From JAIBJN01 sp963811635 (GTDB lineage: Bacteria; Actinomycetota; Thermoleophilia; Gaiellales; Gaiellaceae): 64,000 nt of DNA. The DNA is taken from contig CAWESB010000016.1 in the NCBI GenBank assembly GCA_963811635.1, positions 62,001-126,000 on the forward strand, in the 5' to 3' direction. Shown piece after piece: positions 24,831 to 33,209 of the stretch (the first letter of the stretch is position 1; every line of letters begins with the position of its first letter). The notes under the pieces were generated by a model, which saw only the letters and a program-made list of their open reading frames with translations, was not told the origin of the DNA and did not search any database. The translations under genes and the position numbers were made by a program.

Positions 24831-26831
24831 AAGGCCGTCCAGAAGCGCGTGGCCGACTTGCGCGAGCAGGTCGACCACCACCTGTACCGCTACCACGTCC
24901 TCGACGACCCGGAGATCCCGGACGCCGAGTTCGACCGGCTCTTCGACGAGCTCAAGCGCCTCGAGGACGAGAACCCCGAGCTCGCCACGCCGGACTCCCC
25001 GACGCAGCGCGTCGGCGCCCCGCCCTCGGACAAGTTCACGAAGGTCGACCACCTGGCGCCCATGGGCTCGCTGGAGAAGGTGACGACCGACGAGACCCTC
25101 GCCAAGTGGGCCGACGACGTGCGCAAGCGGCTCGACTCCGACGAGCCCGTCGAGTACGTGACCGAGCCGAAGATCGACGGCTCGGCGATCTCCCTCGTCT
25201 ACGAGGACGGCGTCCTCGTGCGCGGGGCGACGCGCGGCGACGGAACCCGCGGCGAGGACGTCACGGTCAACCTGCGCACGATCAAGTCGATCCCGCTCCG
25301 CATGCGCCCCCGCGGCAGCCAGGCCCCGCCGCCCGTCCTCGAGGTGCGCGGCGAGGTCTACTTCCCGCTCTCGGCCTTCAACCGCCTCAACGAGCGGCTT
25401 GCCGCCGAGGGCAAGAAGACGGCCCCGAACCCACGGAACGCGGCCGCCGGCTCGCTGCGGCAGCTCAACCCGCAGATCACGGCCGAGCGCGACCTCTCCA
25501 TCTGGGTCTACGGGATCGGTCGCGCCGACGGGCTCGAGCTCGAGACGCATTGGGAAATCCTCGAGTGGCTGCGCGAGCGCGGCTTCCGCACGAACCCGCA
25601 CGCGAAGCGGCACGACTCGATCGAGTCGGTCGCGCGCGAGTGCGCCGAGTGGGAGAAGAGGCGCATCGAACTCGACTACGAGATCGACGGGATCGTCATC
25701 AAGGCGGACTCGCTCGACCAGCAGCAGCGGCTCGGCGCCCTGCACGGCCGGCCGCGCTGGGCACGCGCGTTCAAGTGGGCGCCGATGACGGCGCAGACGA
25801 AGCTCGTGAAGATCCGCGTGCGCGTCGGCCGCACGGGCGCGCTCAACCCGTGGGCGCAGCTCGAGCCCGTCGAGGTGGGCGGCGTCACCGTCTCACAGGC
25901 AACGCTCCACAACGAGGAGGACATCAACCGTAAGGACATCCGCGAGGGCGATTCCGTCATCGTCCAGCGCGCCGGTGACGTGATCCCGCAGGTCGTCGGG
26001 CCGGTGCTGCCGCACGCGAAAGGGACGAAGCGCTTCCGCATGCCCGCCAAGTGCCCGCTCTGCGGCGTGGACATCGTCAAGCCCGAGGGCGAGGTCATGC
26101 ACCGCTGCCCCAACAACGACTGCCCGTCGCGCGGCCTCGAGTCGCTGAACAACTGGGTCATGGGCGCCGCCGACATCGAGGGGGTCGGAGAGCAGTTCGT
26201 CCGCCGCCTCTGGGACCTCGGCCTCCTCCGCTCGATCCCCGACCTCTACCGGCTCACGAAGGAGCAGCTGGCGGAGCTGGACGGCTATGCGGACATCTCG
26301 GCCCAGAACGCGGTCGACGCGATCGCCGCGTCGAAGGACATTTCGCTCTCGCGCGTCCTCGCCGGGCTCAACATCCCCGACGTGGGCTGGGTGACGGCGC
26401 AGAACCTCGCCCGGCACTTCGGGTCGATCGACGGCCTGCTCGCCGCGCGGCAGGAGGACATCGAGGAGGTCGACGGCATCGGTCCCGACCGCGCCGAGTC
26501 GATCGCGACGTGGTTCGCCGACGAGCGGAACCGCGCCCTCGTCGAGGAGCTCCGGGAGCTCGGCATCCGCCTCGAGCTCGCCCCCAGCGAGCGTCCGGTC
26601 GAGGGCCCGCTGACCGGGCAGGCCTACGTGATCACGGGGACGCTCGAGCGCTGGTCGCGCGACCAGGCGCGCGCGGCGCTCGTGGCCAAGGGCGCGAAGG
26701 TCACCGATTCGGTCTCGAAGAAGACGACTGCCCTCGTCGCCGGGGAGAGCCCGGGGTCGAAGCTCGAGAAGGCCCGCAAAGCCGGTGTCGAGATCCTCGA
26801 CGAGGCGGCCTTCGAGAAGCTCGTCGGCTAG
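24822..26831 (+). CDS. ligA: NAD-dependent DNA ligase
   Basis: LigA seals nicks in replication and repair. The 669-aa protein has the usual order: Ia NMN-binding domain (HHLYRYHVLDDPEIPDAEFD), adenylation domain with nucleotidyl-accepting lysine in EPKIDGSAISLVYEDG, OB domain, a four-cysteine zinc finger (CPLCGVDIVKPEGEVMHRCP then NNDC; residues about 410-433), HhH repeats (NIPDVGWVTAQNLARHFGSI) and a C-terminal BRCT domain (LTGQAYVITGTLERWSRDQA). The ATG is inside a strong hairpin with HAD gene sequence. It is not clustered with gatCAB as in many actinobacteria. Confidence 0.97.
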   Translation: MASKAVQKRVADLREQVDHHLYRYHVLDDPEIPDAEFDRLFDELKRLEDENPELATPDSPTQRVGAPPSDKFTKVDHLAPMGSLEKVTTDETLAKWADDVRKRLDSDEPVEYVTEPKIDGSAISLVYEDGVLVRGATRGDGTRGEDVTVNLRTIKSIPLRMRPRGSQAPPPVLEVRGEVYFPLSAFNRLNERLAAEGKKTAPNPRNAAAGSLRQLNPQITAERDLSIWVYGIGRADGLELETHWEILEWLRERGFRTNPHAKRHDSIESVARECAEWEKRRIELDYEIDGIVIKADSLDQQQRLGALHGRPRWARAFKWAPMTAQTKLVKIRVRVGRTGALNPWAQLEPVEVGGVTVSQATLHNEEDINRKDIREGDSVIVQRAGDVIPQVVGPVLPHAKGTKRFRMPAKCPLCGVDIVKPEGEVMHRCPNNDCPSRGLESLNNWVMGAADIEGVGEQFVRRLWDLGLLRSIPDLYRLTKEQLAELDGYADISAQNAVDAIAASKDISLSRVLAGLNIPDVGWVTAQNLARHFGSIDGLLAARQEDIEEVDGIGPDRAESIATWFADERNRALVEELRELGIRLELAPSERPVEGPLTGQAYVITGTLERWSRDQARAALVAKGAKVTDSVSKKTTALVAGESPGSKLEKARKAGVEILDEAAFEKLVG

Positions 26832-27283
26832 GTGCGCACCTTCCCCGCGCGCAGGCCTTCGACTGTCTTGGCCGCGCGCCGGTGCCGTGTCTCCTCGCGC
26901 TTGGCCTCGGCCACCCACTCCGCGTACTCCCGTCGGTGCGTGAAGGAGAGGGCGTCGAACGCCGCGCGGACTACCGCGTCGCCGTCGAGCGCCGCCTCCA
27001 GCTCCGCCGGCATCTCGACGGTGCGCGGCTCGTCGTCGGCCTCGATCTCGACCTTGACCGTCTCGCCGGCGGCCACGCCCGCGGCCGTACGGTTCGCCTT
27101 GTTGAGCGGGAGGAAGTAGCGGTCGCCGTAGACGGCGATGGTGCTGCGGTACGTGTGGCTGCCGATCGTCACGCGGACGGGCGGCCGCGCCTTGCCGAAG
27201 ACCGCGCAGACGTCGAGCGGGACCTGGAAGAACGTCGCCGTCTTCCCCTGAACCTCGATCGTCGTGGTGAAGCGCCTGCCCAC
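26828..27283 (-). CDS. YdeI/OmdA-family protein (DUF1905)
   Basis: The 151-aa protein has an N-terminal DUF1905-like barrel (FTTTIEVQGKTATFFQVPLD, VRVTIGSHTYRSTIAVYGDR, YFLPLNKANRTAAGVAAGE) and a C-terminal OmdA-like helical part (FDALSFTHRREYAEWVAEAK, ETRHRRAAKTVEGLRAGK). Members are widespread and uncharacterised; ligand or stress roles are only guesses. GTG 27283 follows the stop of the upstream peptidase gene by 2 nt. A longer frame exists upstream but lies within that gene. It ends 4 nt into the convergent ligA end. Confidence 0.82.
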   Translation of the reverse strand: MGRRFTTTIEVQGKTATFFQVPLDVCAVFGKARPPVRVTIGSHTYRSTIAVYGDRYFLPLNKANRTAAGVAAGETVKVEIEADDEPRTVEMPAELEAALDGDAVVRAAFDALSFTHRREYAEWVAEAKREETRHRRAAKTVEGLRAGKVRT

Positions 27284-27285
27284 GC

Positions 27286-28512
27286 TCAGAGGTTCCGGGC
27301 GAGCGCCTGCGCGAAGCGGTCCTGAGCAATCCTCGCCCGCGAGTACGAGATCGGATTGCCGTTCTGGATGACCGCGAAGGCGTAGCGGGTGCCGGCGTAG
27401 CCCGAGAGGGCCGAAGCCGTGCTCGTCGTTCCCGTCTTCCCTCGGACCTTGCGGTATGCCGGCCCGCTCTCCATCCGGTCCTCGAGCGTGCCGTCGACCC
27501 CCGCGATCGCCAGGGAGGCGAAGAAGGGCTGGCGCACTGCAGGATCGCGCCACGCCGAGAGGAGCAGGACGCCGATTGCCCGGGCTGTCGCGCGGTCATA
27601 GGAGCTGAGGCCGGAGCCGTCGGCGATACGGACGCCGGCGAGCGGGACGTTGCGCGCCTCGAGCACGCGGCGGACGACGAGGCAGCCCGCGACGGTCGTG
27701 CCCGCGCCGCGCAGCTTCCTGCCGAGGTGCTTGACGAGCATCTCCGCGTAGAAGTTGTCGCTCACCTTGTTCATGCGTCGGACGATCGCCGAGACGGGCC
27801 CCGAGCGCACGAAGGCGAGCACTGTCGACCCGCCCGGTGCCCCGCCCACGACCGCCTTGCCGGCGACCGCGACGCCCGCCGCGATCAGCGCCTTGCGGAG
27901 CGCCCTTGCCGCTGCGAGCGCGGGGCTGTCGACCGTGTGTCCGGCGACCTTCGCCCGGTCGACGACGAGCGCCGAGAGCGGAGGCGACTCCAGCTTGTAG
28001 TAGGACGGCTTCCACCCCGCGGCCACGCGGCGTTTGTCGAAGTAGCTCTCGTCCCCGACGATGCGGCCCGTCACCCGGCGGATGCCCGACGAGCGCAGGC
28101 TCGCGGCGAGCGCGCGCATGTCGGCGGCCGAGAGCGTCGGATCGCCGTAGCCCTTGAGCACGAGGCGTCCCTGCCACGTCGAGCCCGAGCGGGAGCCGGC
28201 GCCGAGCACCTCGGTCCGGATCCGGTACGAGACGCCCAGCCGCTCCAGCGCGGCCAGCGCCACGCCCAGCTTCTCGTTCGAGGCGGGGGCGAGCGAGCGC
28301 GAGCGGTTGATGCCGTAGACGACACGGCCGGCGGAGAGGTCGATCGCGAACGCCCCCGTCTGAGCGCGCGAGACGCCCTGCACCGTGAGCGCGCGATCGA
28401 GCCGCTGGGCGAGCGTCTGGCCGGAAGCGGGCGCGGCCCCGGTCGCGAGCGCGGCGAGCAGCGCGGCCGCGACGACCAGGGCGCGTCTTCCGATGACCCC
28501 TTGCTTCCTCAT
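27286..28512 (-). CDS. dacB: D-alanyl-D-alanine carboxypeptidase/endopeptidase (PBP4 family)
   Basis: A 408-aa exported penicillin-binding protein of the S13 peptidase family that trims or opens peptidoglycan crosslinks. It has a signal peptide (RRALVVAAALLAALATGAAPASG), the active-site SxxK as SNEK (APASNEKLGVALAAL), an SDN motif (KVSDNFYAEMLVK) and KTGT (VRGKTGTTSTASALSG). The large insert between motifs I and II is typical of DacB. The start ATG 28512 has TATCCT 25 nt upstream as possible -10. The gene is followed 2 nt later by the YdeI-like gene. Confidence 0.92.
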   Translation of the reverse strand: MRKQGVIGRRALVVAAALLAALATGAAPASGQTLAQRLDRALTVQGVSRAQTGAFAIDLSAGRVVYGINRSRSLAPASNEKLGVALAALERLGVSYRIRTEVLGAGSRSGSTWQGRLVLKGYGDPTLSAADMRALAASLRSSGIRRVTGRIVGDESYFDKRRVAAGWKPSYYKLESPPLSALVVDRAKVAGHTVDSPALAAARALRKALIAAGVAVAGKAVVGGAPGGSTVLAFVRSGPVSAIVRRMNKVSDNFYAEMLVKHLGRKLRGAGTTVAGCLVVRRVLEARNVPLAGVRIADGSGLSSYDRATARAIGVLLLSAWRDPAVRQPFFASLAIAGVDGTLEDRMESGPAYRKVRGKTGTTSTASALSGYAGTRYAFAVIQNGNPISYSRARIAQDRFAQALARNL

Positions 28513-28594
28513 GACACTAGGTCCGGGCGTCCCGCAGGATAGGCCGTTCGGCCCTTGGCTGCTGTTCGGAGGCGCAGTACGTTCAGTGCGCCGG

Positions 28595-28915
28595 ATGAGC
28601 GACGACATCACCATCCTCTTCGACCGCATCCGCCGCCTGCTCGAGCGGGACGACGCGGACGGCGAGACGGCCACGGACGACGTCGAGCATACGCTGACCG
28701 ACGGCTATGCCCGGGCGCTCGGGCTCGACGGCGAGCGCCTGCGCATCGAGCAGCGGATCCGCGAGCTCGCGGGCAGCGACGAGCGCATGGGAGAGGCCAG
28801 GATCCTGAAGGCGCGCCTCGCGCTGGTCGACGAGGAGCTGGCGCAGCTTCGCGCCCTCCTGGCCGCCCTCGCCAACGCATGCGCGAGTCAGACCAGGCCG
28901 CTGCGGACGGCGTAG
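28595..28915 (+). CDS. Small hypothetical helical protein, 106 aa
   Basis: MSDDITILFDRIRRLLERDD is followed by a Glu/Arg/Leu-rich, probably all-helical sequence (ERLRIEQRIRELAGSDER, ARLALVDEELAQLRALLAAL) with coiled-coil character. There is no signal peptide, membrane segment or known motif. It is divergent from dacB and its last 28 nt overlap the end of the convergent response-regulator gene. I do not recognise the family. Regular heptad-like leucines and normal codon use suggest a real protein. Confidence 0.6.
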   Translation: MSDDITILFDRIRRLLERDDADGETATDDVEHTLTDGYARALGLDGERLRIEQRIRELAGSDERMGEARILKARLALVDEELAQLRALLAALANACASQTRPLRTA

Positions 28916-29526
28916 ACGGCCGCCTGGATGCGGTTCTCGATCTGCAGCTTCATGAGGATGTTCGAGATGTGGTTCTTGACGGTCTTGGGGCTGATGAAGA
29001 GCTCGCGCGCGATCTCGGCGTTGTCCTTCCCGTTCGCGATCAGCCGCAGGACCTCGAGCTCGCGTTCGGAGAGCTCGGTGCGGATCGTCTTCGCCGCCGT
29101 GGTGTCGGCCGTCTGGGCGCGCAGCTGCTGCAGGACCTTGGTGGCGATCTGCGGCGAGATCAACGACTCACCGCTCGAGGCGGCGCGGATGCCCGCGATC
29201 AGGGTGTCGATCGAGGAGTCCTTGAGCAGGTAGCCGCACGCACCGGCCACGACGGCTTCCATGACGTCGTCGTCGTCCGCGGAGATGGTCAGCACGACGA
29301 CGCGCGTCCGCGGGGCGATGCTGGTCACCTGCCGCGTCGTCTCGACGCCGGTCAGGCCGGGCATCTTCAGATCCATGACCACGACGTCGGGCGCGAGCTC
29401 GCCGACGAGGCGTAGCGCCTCGCGGCCGTTGTCCGCCTCGCCGACCACCTGGAGGCCCTGCTCCTCGAGCAGGCTCCGGAGGCCGCTCCGGAAGAGATCG
29501 TGGTCGTCGACCAGCAGCACGCGCAA
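28888..29526 (-). CDS. NarL/FixJ-family response regulator
   Basis: The 212-aa protein has a receiver domain (LLVDDHDLFRSGLRSLLEEQ; phospho-acceptor in VVVMDLKMPG; conserved Lys in YLLKDSS) and a LuxR-type helix-turn-helix (LSERELEVLRLIANGKDNAE; LFISPKTVKNHISNILMKL). It should be a DNA-binding transcription factor activated by phosphorylation. No histidine kinase gene is adjacent, so it is an orphan here. TTG 29526 directly abuts GGAGGAG; GTG 29520 has better spacing (6 nt) and gives 210 aa. I list the longer form. Confidence 0.92.
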   Translation of the reverse strand: MRVLLVDDHDLFRSGLRSLLEEQGLQVVGEADNGREALRLVGELAPDVVVMDLKMPGLTGVETTRQVTSIAPRTRVVVLTISADDDDVMEAVVAGACGYLLKDSSIDTLIAGIRAASSGESLISPQIATKVLQQLRAQTADTTAAKTIRTELSERELEVLRLIANGKDNAEIARELFISPKTVKNHISNILMKLQIENRIQAAVYAVRSGLV

Positions 29527-29619
29527 CTCCTCCAGCTGCTTCCCGGAGCGCCGATCGTCCGCGACTGACGTCGCTGCCTCCCTTGCTCGCGGTGACGAGC
29601 CGACGATTCTAGCCTGGGA

Positions 29620-30651
29620 CTACCAGTAAACGGTGATCGTCAGCGTCTTCCGGCCCCAGGCGCGCGCCTGCGCGCAGGTCGGGAACCAGATGTCGATGAT
29701 CTTGCCGACGATCGCCGAGCCGCGGTCGGCGGCGACGCCGTCGCCGTAGCCCGGGATGTACATCTTCGTGCCGAAGGGGAAGATGCCCGTGTCGACGGCG
29801 ACCGTGCCCCAGCCGAGGGGCAACCCGCTGGCGGTGCCGACGCCGCCGCAGTAGGCGACCACGTCGACCGTCATCGGCGAGCCGCCGGGATTGCGAGGTC
29901 CCGGCGTGGGCTGCGGGGCCGGCTGCGGCGCAGGAGCGGGCTCCACCGGCGTGCTCTCGGAGGCGCGCTCCGCCTGGTCGCTGAGCCGGTCGATCTGGGC
30001 TGCGTTGAGCGCCTGGCGGCTCGCGAGCCCTGCCACGTATGCGGCCCGTTCGGCGCGGGCGGCCGCGAGCGAAGCCTGCTCGGCCTCCGCCTGGCCGAGC
30101 ACCCGGTCGAGGGCGGCCTGGCGCTCGCCGAACGCCCGCAGGGAGTCGCGCAGCTCGCGGCGCGCGTCGCGGAGCTGGCGGAGGATCGAGCCGTCCTGGT
30201 CGGCCATCCGCGTCAGCCCGTCGACCGCCGAGAGCGCGTCGTCGAGCGACTCGGCGGCAAGCAGCACGGCGATCGGGTCGACCTCCCCCTGGACGTAGAG
30301 ATCGCTCAGCCGAAGCCCGAGGCGGCGCTCGGCCTCGGCGACGTCGGCGCGGGCGATCTGGAGCCGGTGCTGGGCCGCCGCGCGGTCGCGCTCGAGCGCC
30401 GCTTCGCGGGAGCGCAGGTCGGCCACCCTGGCCTCGGCGCGCGCGAGCCGCCGCTCGAGCGAGTAGAGGTCGAGCAGGGCGCTCTGCGACCGCGCGTCGA
30501 TGCTGTCGTTCTCGGCGCGCAGCCGCTCGGCCTCGCTTCGCAGGGTCGCCGGGTCGTCCGCCCGGGCCGCTGTGGCGGAAAGCAGTGCGGTGAGAGCGAT
30601 TGCCCCCGTGGCCGCGAACCGGATCCAGGATCTACGCGAGCCCTCGTCCAC
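29620..30651 (-). CDS. Secreted coiled-coil protein with a C-terminal 3D domain
   Basis: A probable peptidoglycan-acting protein, 343 aa. GTG 30651 gives a signal peptide (RRSWIRFAATGAIALTALLSATAARA). Residues about 35-235 are Ala/Arg/Leu-rich coiled coil like that of RipA/CwlO proteins, then a Pro/Gln linker. The last 85 residues are a 3D domain (YCGGVGTASGLPLGWGTVAV; FPFGTKMYIPGYGDG; AADRGSAIVGKIIDIWF) with the three aspartates in VDTG, ADRG and IDIW expected in MltA/YocH-like lytic transglycosylases. It is divergent from the NlpC/P60 gene at 30835, whose N-terminal half is a similar coiled coil. Confidence 0.85.
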   Translation of the reverse strand: MDEGSRRSWIRFAATGAIALTALLSATAARADDPATLRSEAERLRAENDSIDARSQSALLDLYSLERRLARAEARVADLRSREAALERDRAAAQHRLQIARADVAEAERRLGLRLSDLYVQGEVDPIAVLLAAESLDDALSAVDGLTRMADQDGSILRQLRDARRELRDSLRAFGERQAALDRVLGQAEAEQASLAAARAERAAYVAGLASRQALNAAQIDRLSDQAERASESTPVEPAPAPQPAPQPTPGPRNPGGSPMTVDVVAYCGGVGTASGLPLGWGTVAVDTGIFPFGTKMYIPGYGDGVAADRGSAIVGKIIDIWFPTCAQARAWGRKTLTITVYW

Positions 30652-30834
30652 GAACGGAGCAGCCTACCAGGCTTGGTGTCGTGCAGTTCCGCTTGTCTCC
30701 TTGTGTTCGCGGCCCATCCACCAACCCTGTTACCATGCCCGACTTGTGCAGGCGTCGGGCCAGGCGTTTGTGCCGGCATCGTCCCCTGGCAGGGGGTAAG
30801 CATCCGACCAAACACACGACACGCCCTCGTCTTC

Positions 30835-31854
30835 ATGCTCCTCGCGCTGGCGGTGCTGCCGCTGGCGGGGCCTGCGACCCCGGCCCCCCAGATCGAGTCG
30901 AAGCAGGCGGAGGCCCGCCAGGTACTCGCCCAGATCCAGGAGCTCGACGCGAATCTCGAGCTCGTCGTCGAGTCGTACAACACGGCCCAGGTCGAACTGA
31001 ACAAGATCAAAGCCGAGCAAGCCGTCAACAAGCAGCGGCTGAAGATCGCGCGGTCCAACCTCGGCGCGGCGCAGGGCTCGCTGGAGGGGCGCCTGGTCGA
31101 GCTCTACAAGAACGGCAGCCCGGACCTCGTCGAGATCCTGCTCGGCTCGTCGAGCCTTGACGAGATCCTGGACGGGCTCGAGACCGCCAGCCGGGTCTCG
31201 GACCAGGACACGCAGATCCTCCGGGAGGTGCAGAGGTTCCGGAAGGAGATCAAGCAGCGCGAGACCGAGCTCGAGAATGCGCGCAGTCGCCAGGAGCAGG
31301 TCGTCGCCGAGCGCGCGGCCCACAAGGCCGAGATCGAGTCCCAGATGGCCGAGCGCGAGCAGCTCCTCTCGTCCATCAAGGACCAGATCGCCGAGCTCCA
31401 GGCGGAGGAGCGCCAGCGCCAGGCGCGGCTCGAAGCTGCCGCCCGCGCCCAGATTGCGAATCCGGCCCCCCTCTCGGACGCGCCCACCGGCGCCCCGCCC
31501 TCGCAGTACGGCGGCGTCGTCGGGATCGCGATGCAGTACCTCGGCACCCCGTACGTCTACGGCGGCGAGTCGCCCTCCGGGTTCGACTGCTCGGGCTTCA
31601 CGATGTACGTCTTCTCGCGCGTCGGCGTCTCGATTCCGCGCACGGTCTCGACCCAGTACGCGGTCGGCGTCCCCGTGTCGCGCTCCGAGCTGCAGGCCGG
31701 CGACCTCGTCTTCTTCAACGGCCTCGGCCACGTCGGCATCTACATCGGCGGCGGTTCTTTCATCCACTCGCCGCACACCGGCGACGTGGTCAAGATCTCG
31801 TCGATGACCGGCTGGTATGCCGACACCTACGTCGGCGCCAGGCGCATCCTCTAG
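30835..31854 (+). CDS. NlpC/P60 peptidoglycan endopeptidase with N-terminal coiled coil (RipA/CwlO-like)
   Basis: This 339-aa exported hydrolase probably cuts D-Glu-mDAP bonds. After a hydrophobic signal (MLLALAVLPLAGPATPA) comes a long coiled coil (about 25-215) and then an NlpC/P60 domain with the catalytic Cys in SGFDCSGFTMYVF, His in GLGHVGIYIG and a third polar residue in FIHSPHTGD. No ATG, GTG or TTG start precedes 30835 in frame closely enough, yet the codons just upstream (RPNTRHALVF) would supply the positive n-region, so a rare start or a leaderless start at this ATG is possible. It heads a pair with the next gene. Confidence 0.88.
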   Translation: MLLALAVLPLAGPATPAPQIESKQAEARQVLAQIQELDANLELVVESYNTAQVELNKIKAEQAVNKQRLKIARSNLGAAQGSLEGRLVELYKNGSPDLVEILLGSSSLDEILDGLETASRVSDQDTQILREVQRFRKEIKQRETELENARSRQEQVVAERAAHKAEIESQMAEREQLLSSIKDQIAELQAEERQRQARLEAAARAQIANPAPLSDAPTGAPPSQYGGVVGIAMQYLGTPYVYGGESPSGFDCSGFTMYVFSRVGVSIPRTVSTQYAVGVPVSRSELQAGDLVFFNGLGHVGIYIGGGSFIHSPHTGDVVKISSMTGWYADTYVGARRIL

Positions 31855-31972
31855 GTCGGCGAGCGCGCCCCCAGGGCGTCTGTTAGCCTCCCGCACTTCG
31901 CAGAGCAGCCGCAGTTCGCGCTGACCCGGGACGGTTCCAGCGCTCGCAGCTGCCCGACGGGAAGGGGTTGCC

Positions 31973-33145
31973 GTGACAGCAACGTTGGGTCTGCGCGTCC
32001 ACCGAGATCTCGGGGAGGCCGAGCTGTGGGAGCGCTCGCTCGAGCGCTCGCGGCGCCGGCGCGACGGAGAGGGAGGCCGGAGCCTCGTCTCCTCGGCGCT
32101 CGCCGACCTGGACGGCCCGCACCTCCGACCTGCCGTCTCGGCCGGGGCGATCCGAGACCTCTGCGACCCCGAGCTCTGGGACTTCTCGCAGGCATGCGCG
32201 CGCGCGAAGCGGCTCGCCGCCGAGCCGGGGATGCTTCCGCAAGCGCGGGTGGCAGGCGCGACGCTCGTCGTCGCGGCCGTGGCCGCTGCGCTTCCGGTGC
32301 CGGGCGGCGCCCACCGCACCCATCGCCAGTCGGGCGTGACGCAGGTCCACGTCGAGCTCCTGCGGATGGGCAGCCGCGGCCTCGCGGTCAGGCAGGTGCA
32401 GAAGCGGCTCGGAATCGAGGCCGACGGGATCTTCGGCCCCGTGACTCGTGCCGCCGTGCGCTCCTTCCAGAAGCGCGAGAGTCTCCTCGTCGACGGCATC
32501 GTCGGCCCGCAGACGCGCGCAGCGCTGCGCCGCAGCGCGCACGCCGATAGCTTCATCCGCGCCTGGTGGGTCGTTCCCGTCCAGAAGGCGCTCGGCGTCG
32601 CTGCGGACGGCCTCTACGGCCCCGTCAGCCGCGCCGCGGTCCGCGCCTTCCAGCGGAAGCACGGCCTCGAGGTGGACGGCGTGGTCGGGCCGCGCACGCT
32701 CGCCGCGCTCGGCATCCGCCGACAGGCGCAGCCGACCCAGCCCGCGCCCACGAAGACGAAGCAGCCCGCGGCGCCGAAGGCGTCGAGCCGTGGCGCGCGG
32801 GCGGCGACCGTGGCGCAGCGCTACCTCGGCATCCCGTACCGGTGGGGCGGCGAGTCGCCGTCGACCGGCTTCGACTGCTCCGGCTTCGTCATGTACGTGT
32901 TCTCACGCGTGGGGATCTCGCTCCCGCGCGTCGTCTCGGCCCAGTACCGCGTCGGCAAGCCCGTCTCACGCGGAGCCCTGCGGCCCGGGGACATCGTCTT
33001 CTTCGACGGCCTCGGCCACGACGGGATCTACATCGGGAGCGGGCGCTTCGTCCACTCGCCGCACTCGGGCGACGTCGTGAAGATCTCGAGCATCCACGAC
33101 TCCTGGTACTCCTCGCGGTGGGTCGGCGCCCGGCGCGTCTTCTGA
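31973..33145 (+). CDS. Peptidoglycan-binding NlpC/P60 endopeptidase
   Basis: 390 aa. Residues 1-95 are a polar, Arg/Glu-rich region, followed by a hydrophobic segment (VAGATLVVAAVAAALPVPGG, about 93-112) that may be an internal signal or anchor. Two PG_binding_1 repeats follow (VRQVQKRLGIEADGIFGPVT and VQKALGVAADGLYGPVSRAA), then a Pro/Lys linker and an NlpC/P60 domain (Cys in STGFDCSGFVMYVF, His in GLGHDGIYIGSG). The catalytic domain is about two-thirds identical by eye to that of the gene before it, so the pair arose by duplication with a change of wall-binding module. GTG 31973 has GGGAAGGGG upstream. The long polar N terminus before the hydrophobic stretch is unusual. Confidence 0.87.
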   Translation: MTATLGLRVHRDLGEAELWERSLERSRRRRDGEGGRSLVSSALADLDGPHLRPAVSAGAIRDLCDPELWDFSQACARAKRLAAEPGMLPQARVAGATLVVAAVAAALPVPGGAHRTHRQSGVTQVHVELLRMGSRGLAVRQVQKRLGIEADGIFGPVTRAAVRSFQKRESLLVDGIVGPQTRAALRRSAHADSFIRAWWVVPVQKALGVAADGLYGPVSRAAVRAFQRKHGLEVDGVVGPRTLAALGIRRQAQPTQPAPTKTKQPAAPKASSRGARAATVAQRYLGIPYRWGGESPSTGFDCSGFVMYVFSRVGISLPRVVSAQYRVGKPVSRGALRPGDIVFFDGLGHDGIYIGSGRFVHSPHSGDVVKISSIHDSWYSSRWVGARRVF

Positions 33146-33191
33146 CGCGGGGAGGGTTTCCGCCGGCCAGGGAGAAAATCGCTGGTCCCGC

Positions 33192-33197
33192 TAGGCT
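33192..33197 (+). promoter_or_regulatory. -10 element upstream of ku
   Basis: TAGGCT lies 12 nt before the ku ATG, with no ribosome-binding site between, consistent with a very short leader. No clear -35 is seen. Confidence 0.35.
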
Positions 33198-33209
33198 TTT
33201 CTGACTCTC

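Noticed and set aside
30652..30834. c-di-AMP (ydaO-type) riboswitch before the NlpC/P60 gene
   Set aside because: Such riboswitches often precede cell-wall hydrolases in actinobacteria, but the conserved ydaO sequence blocks are not present here or at 31855-31972.
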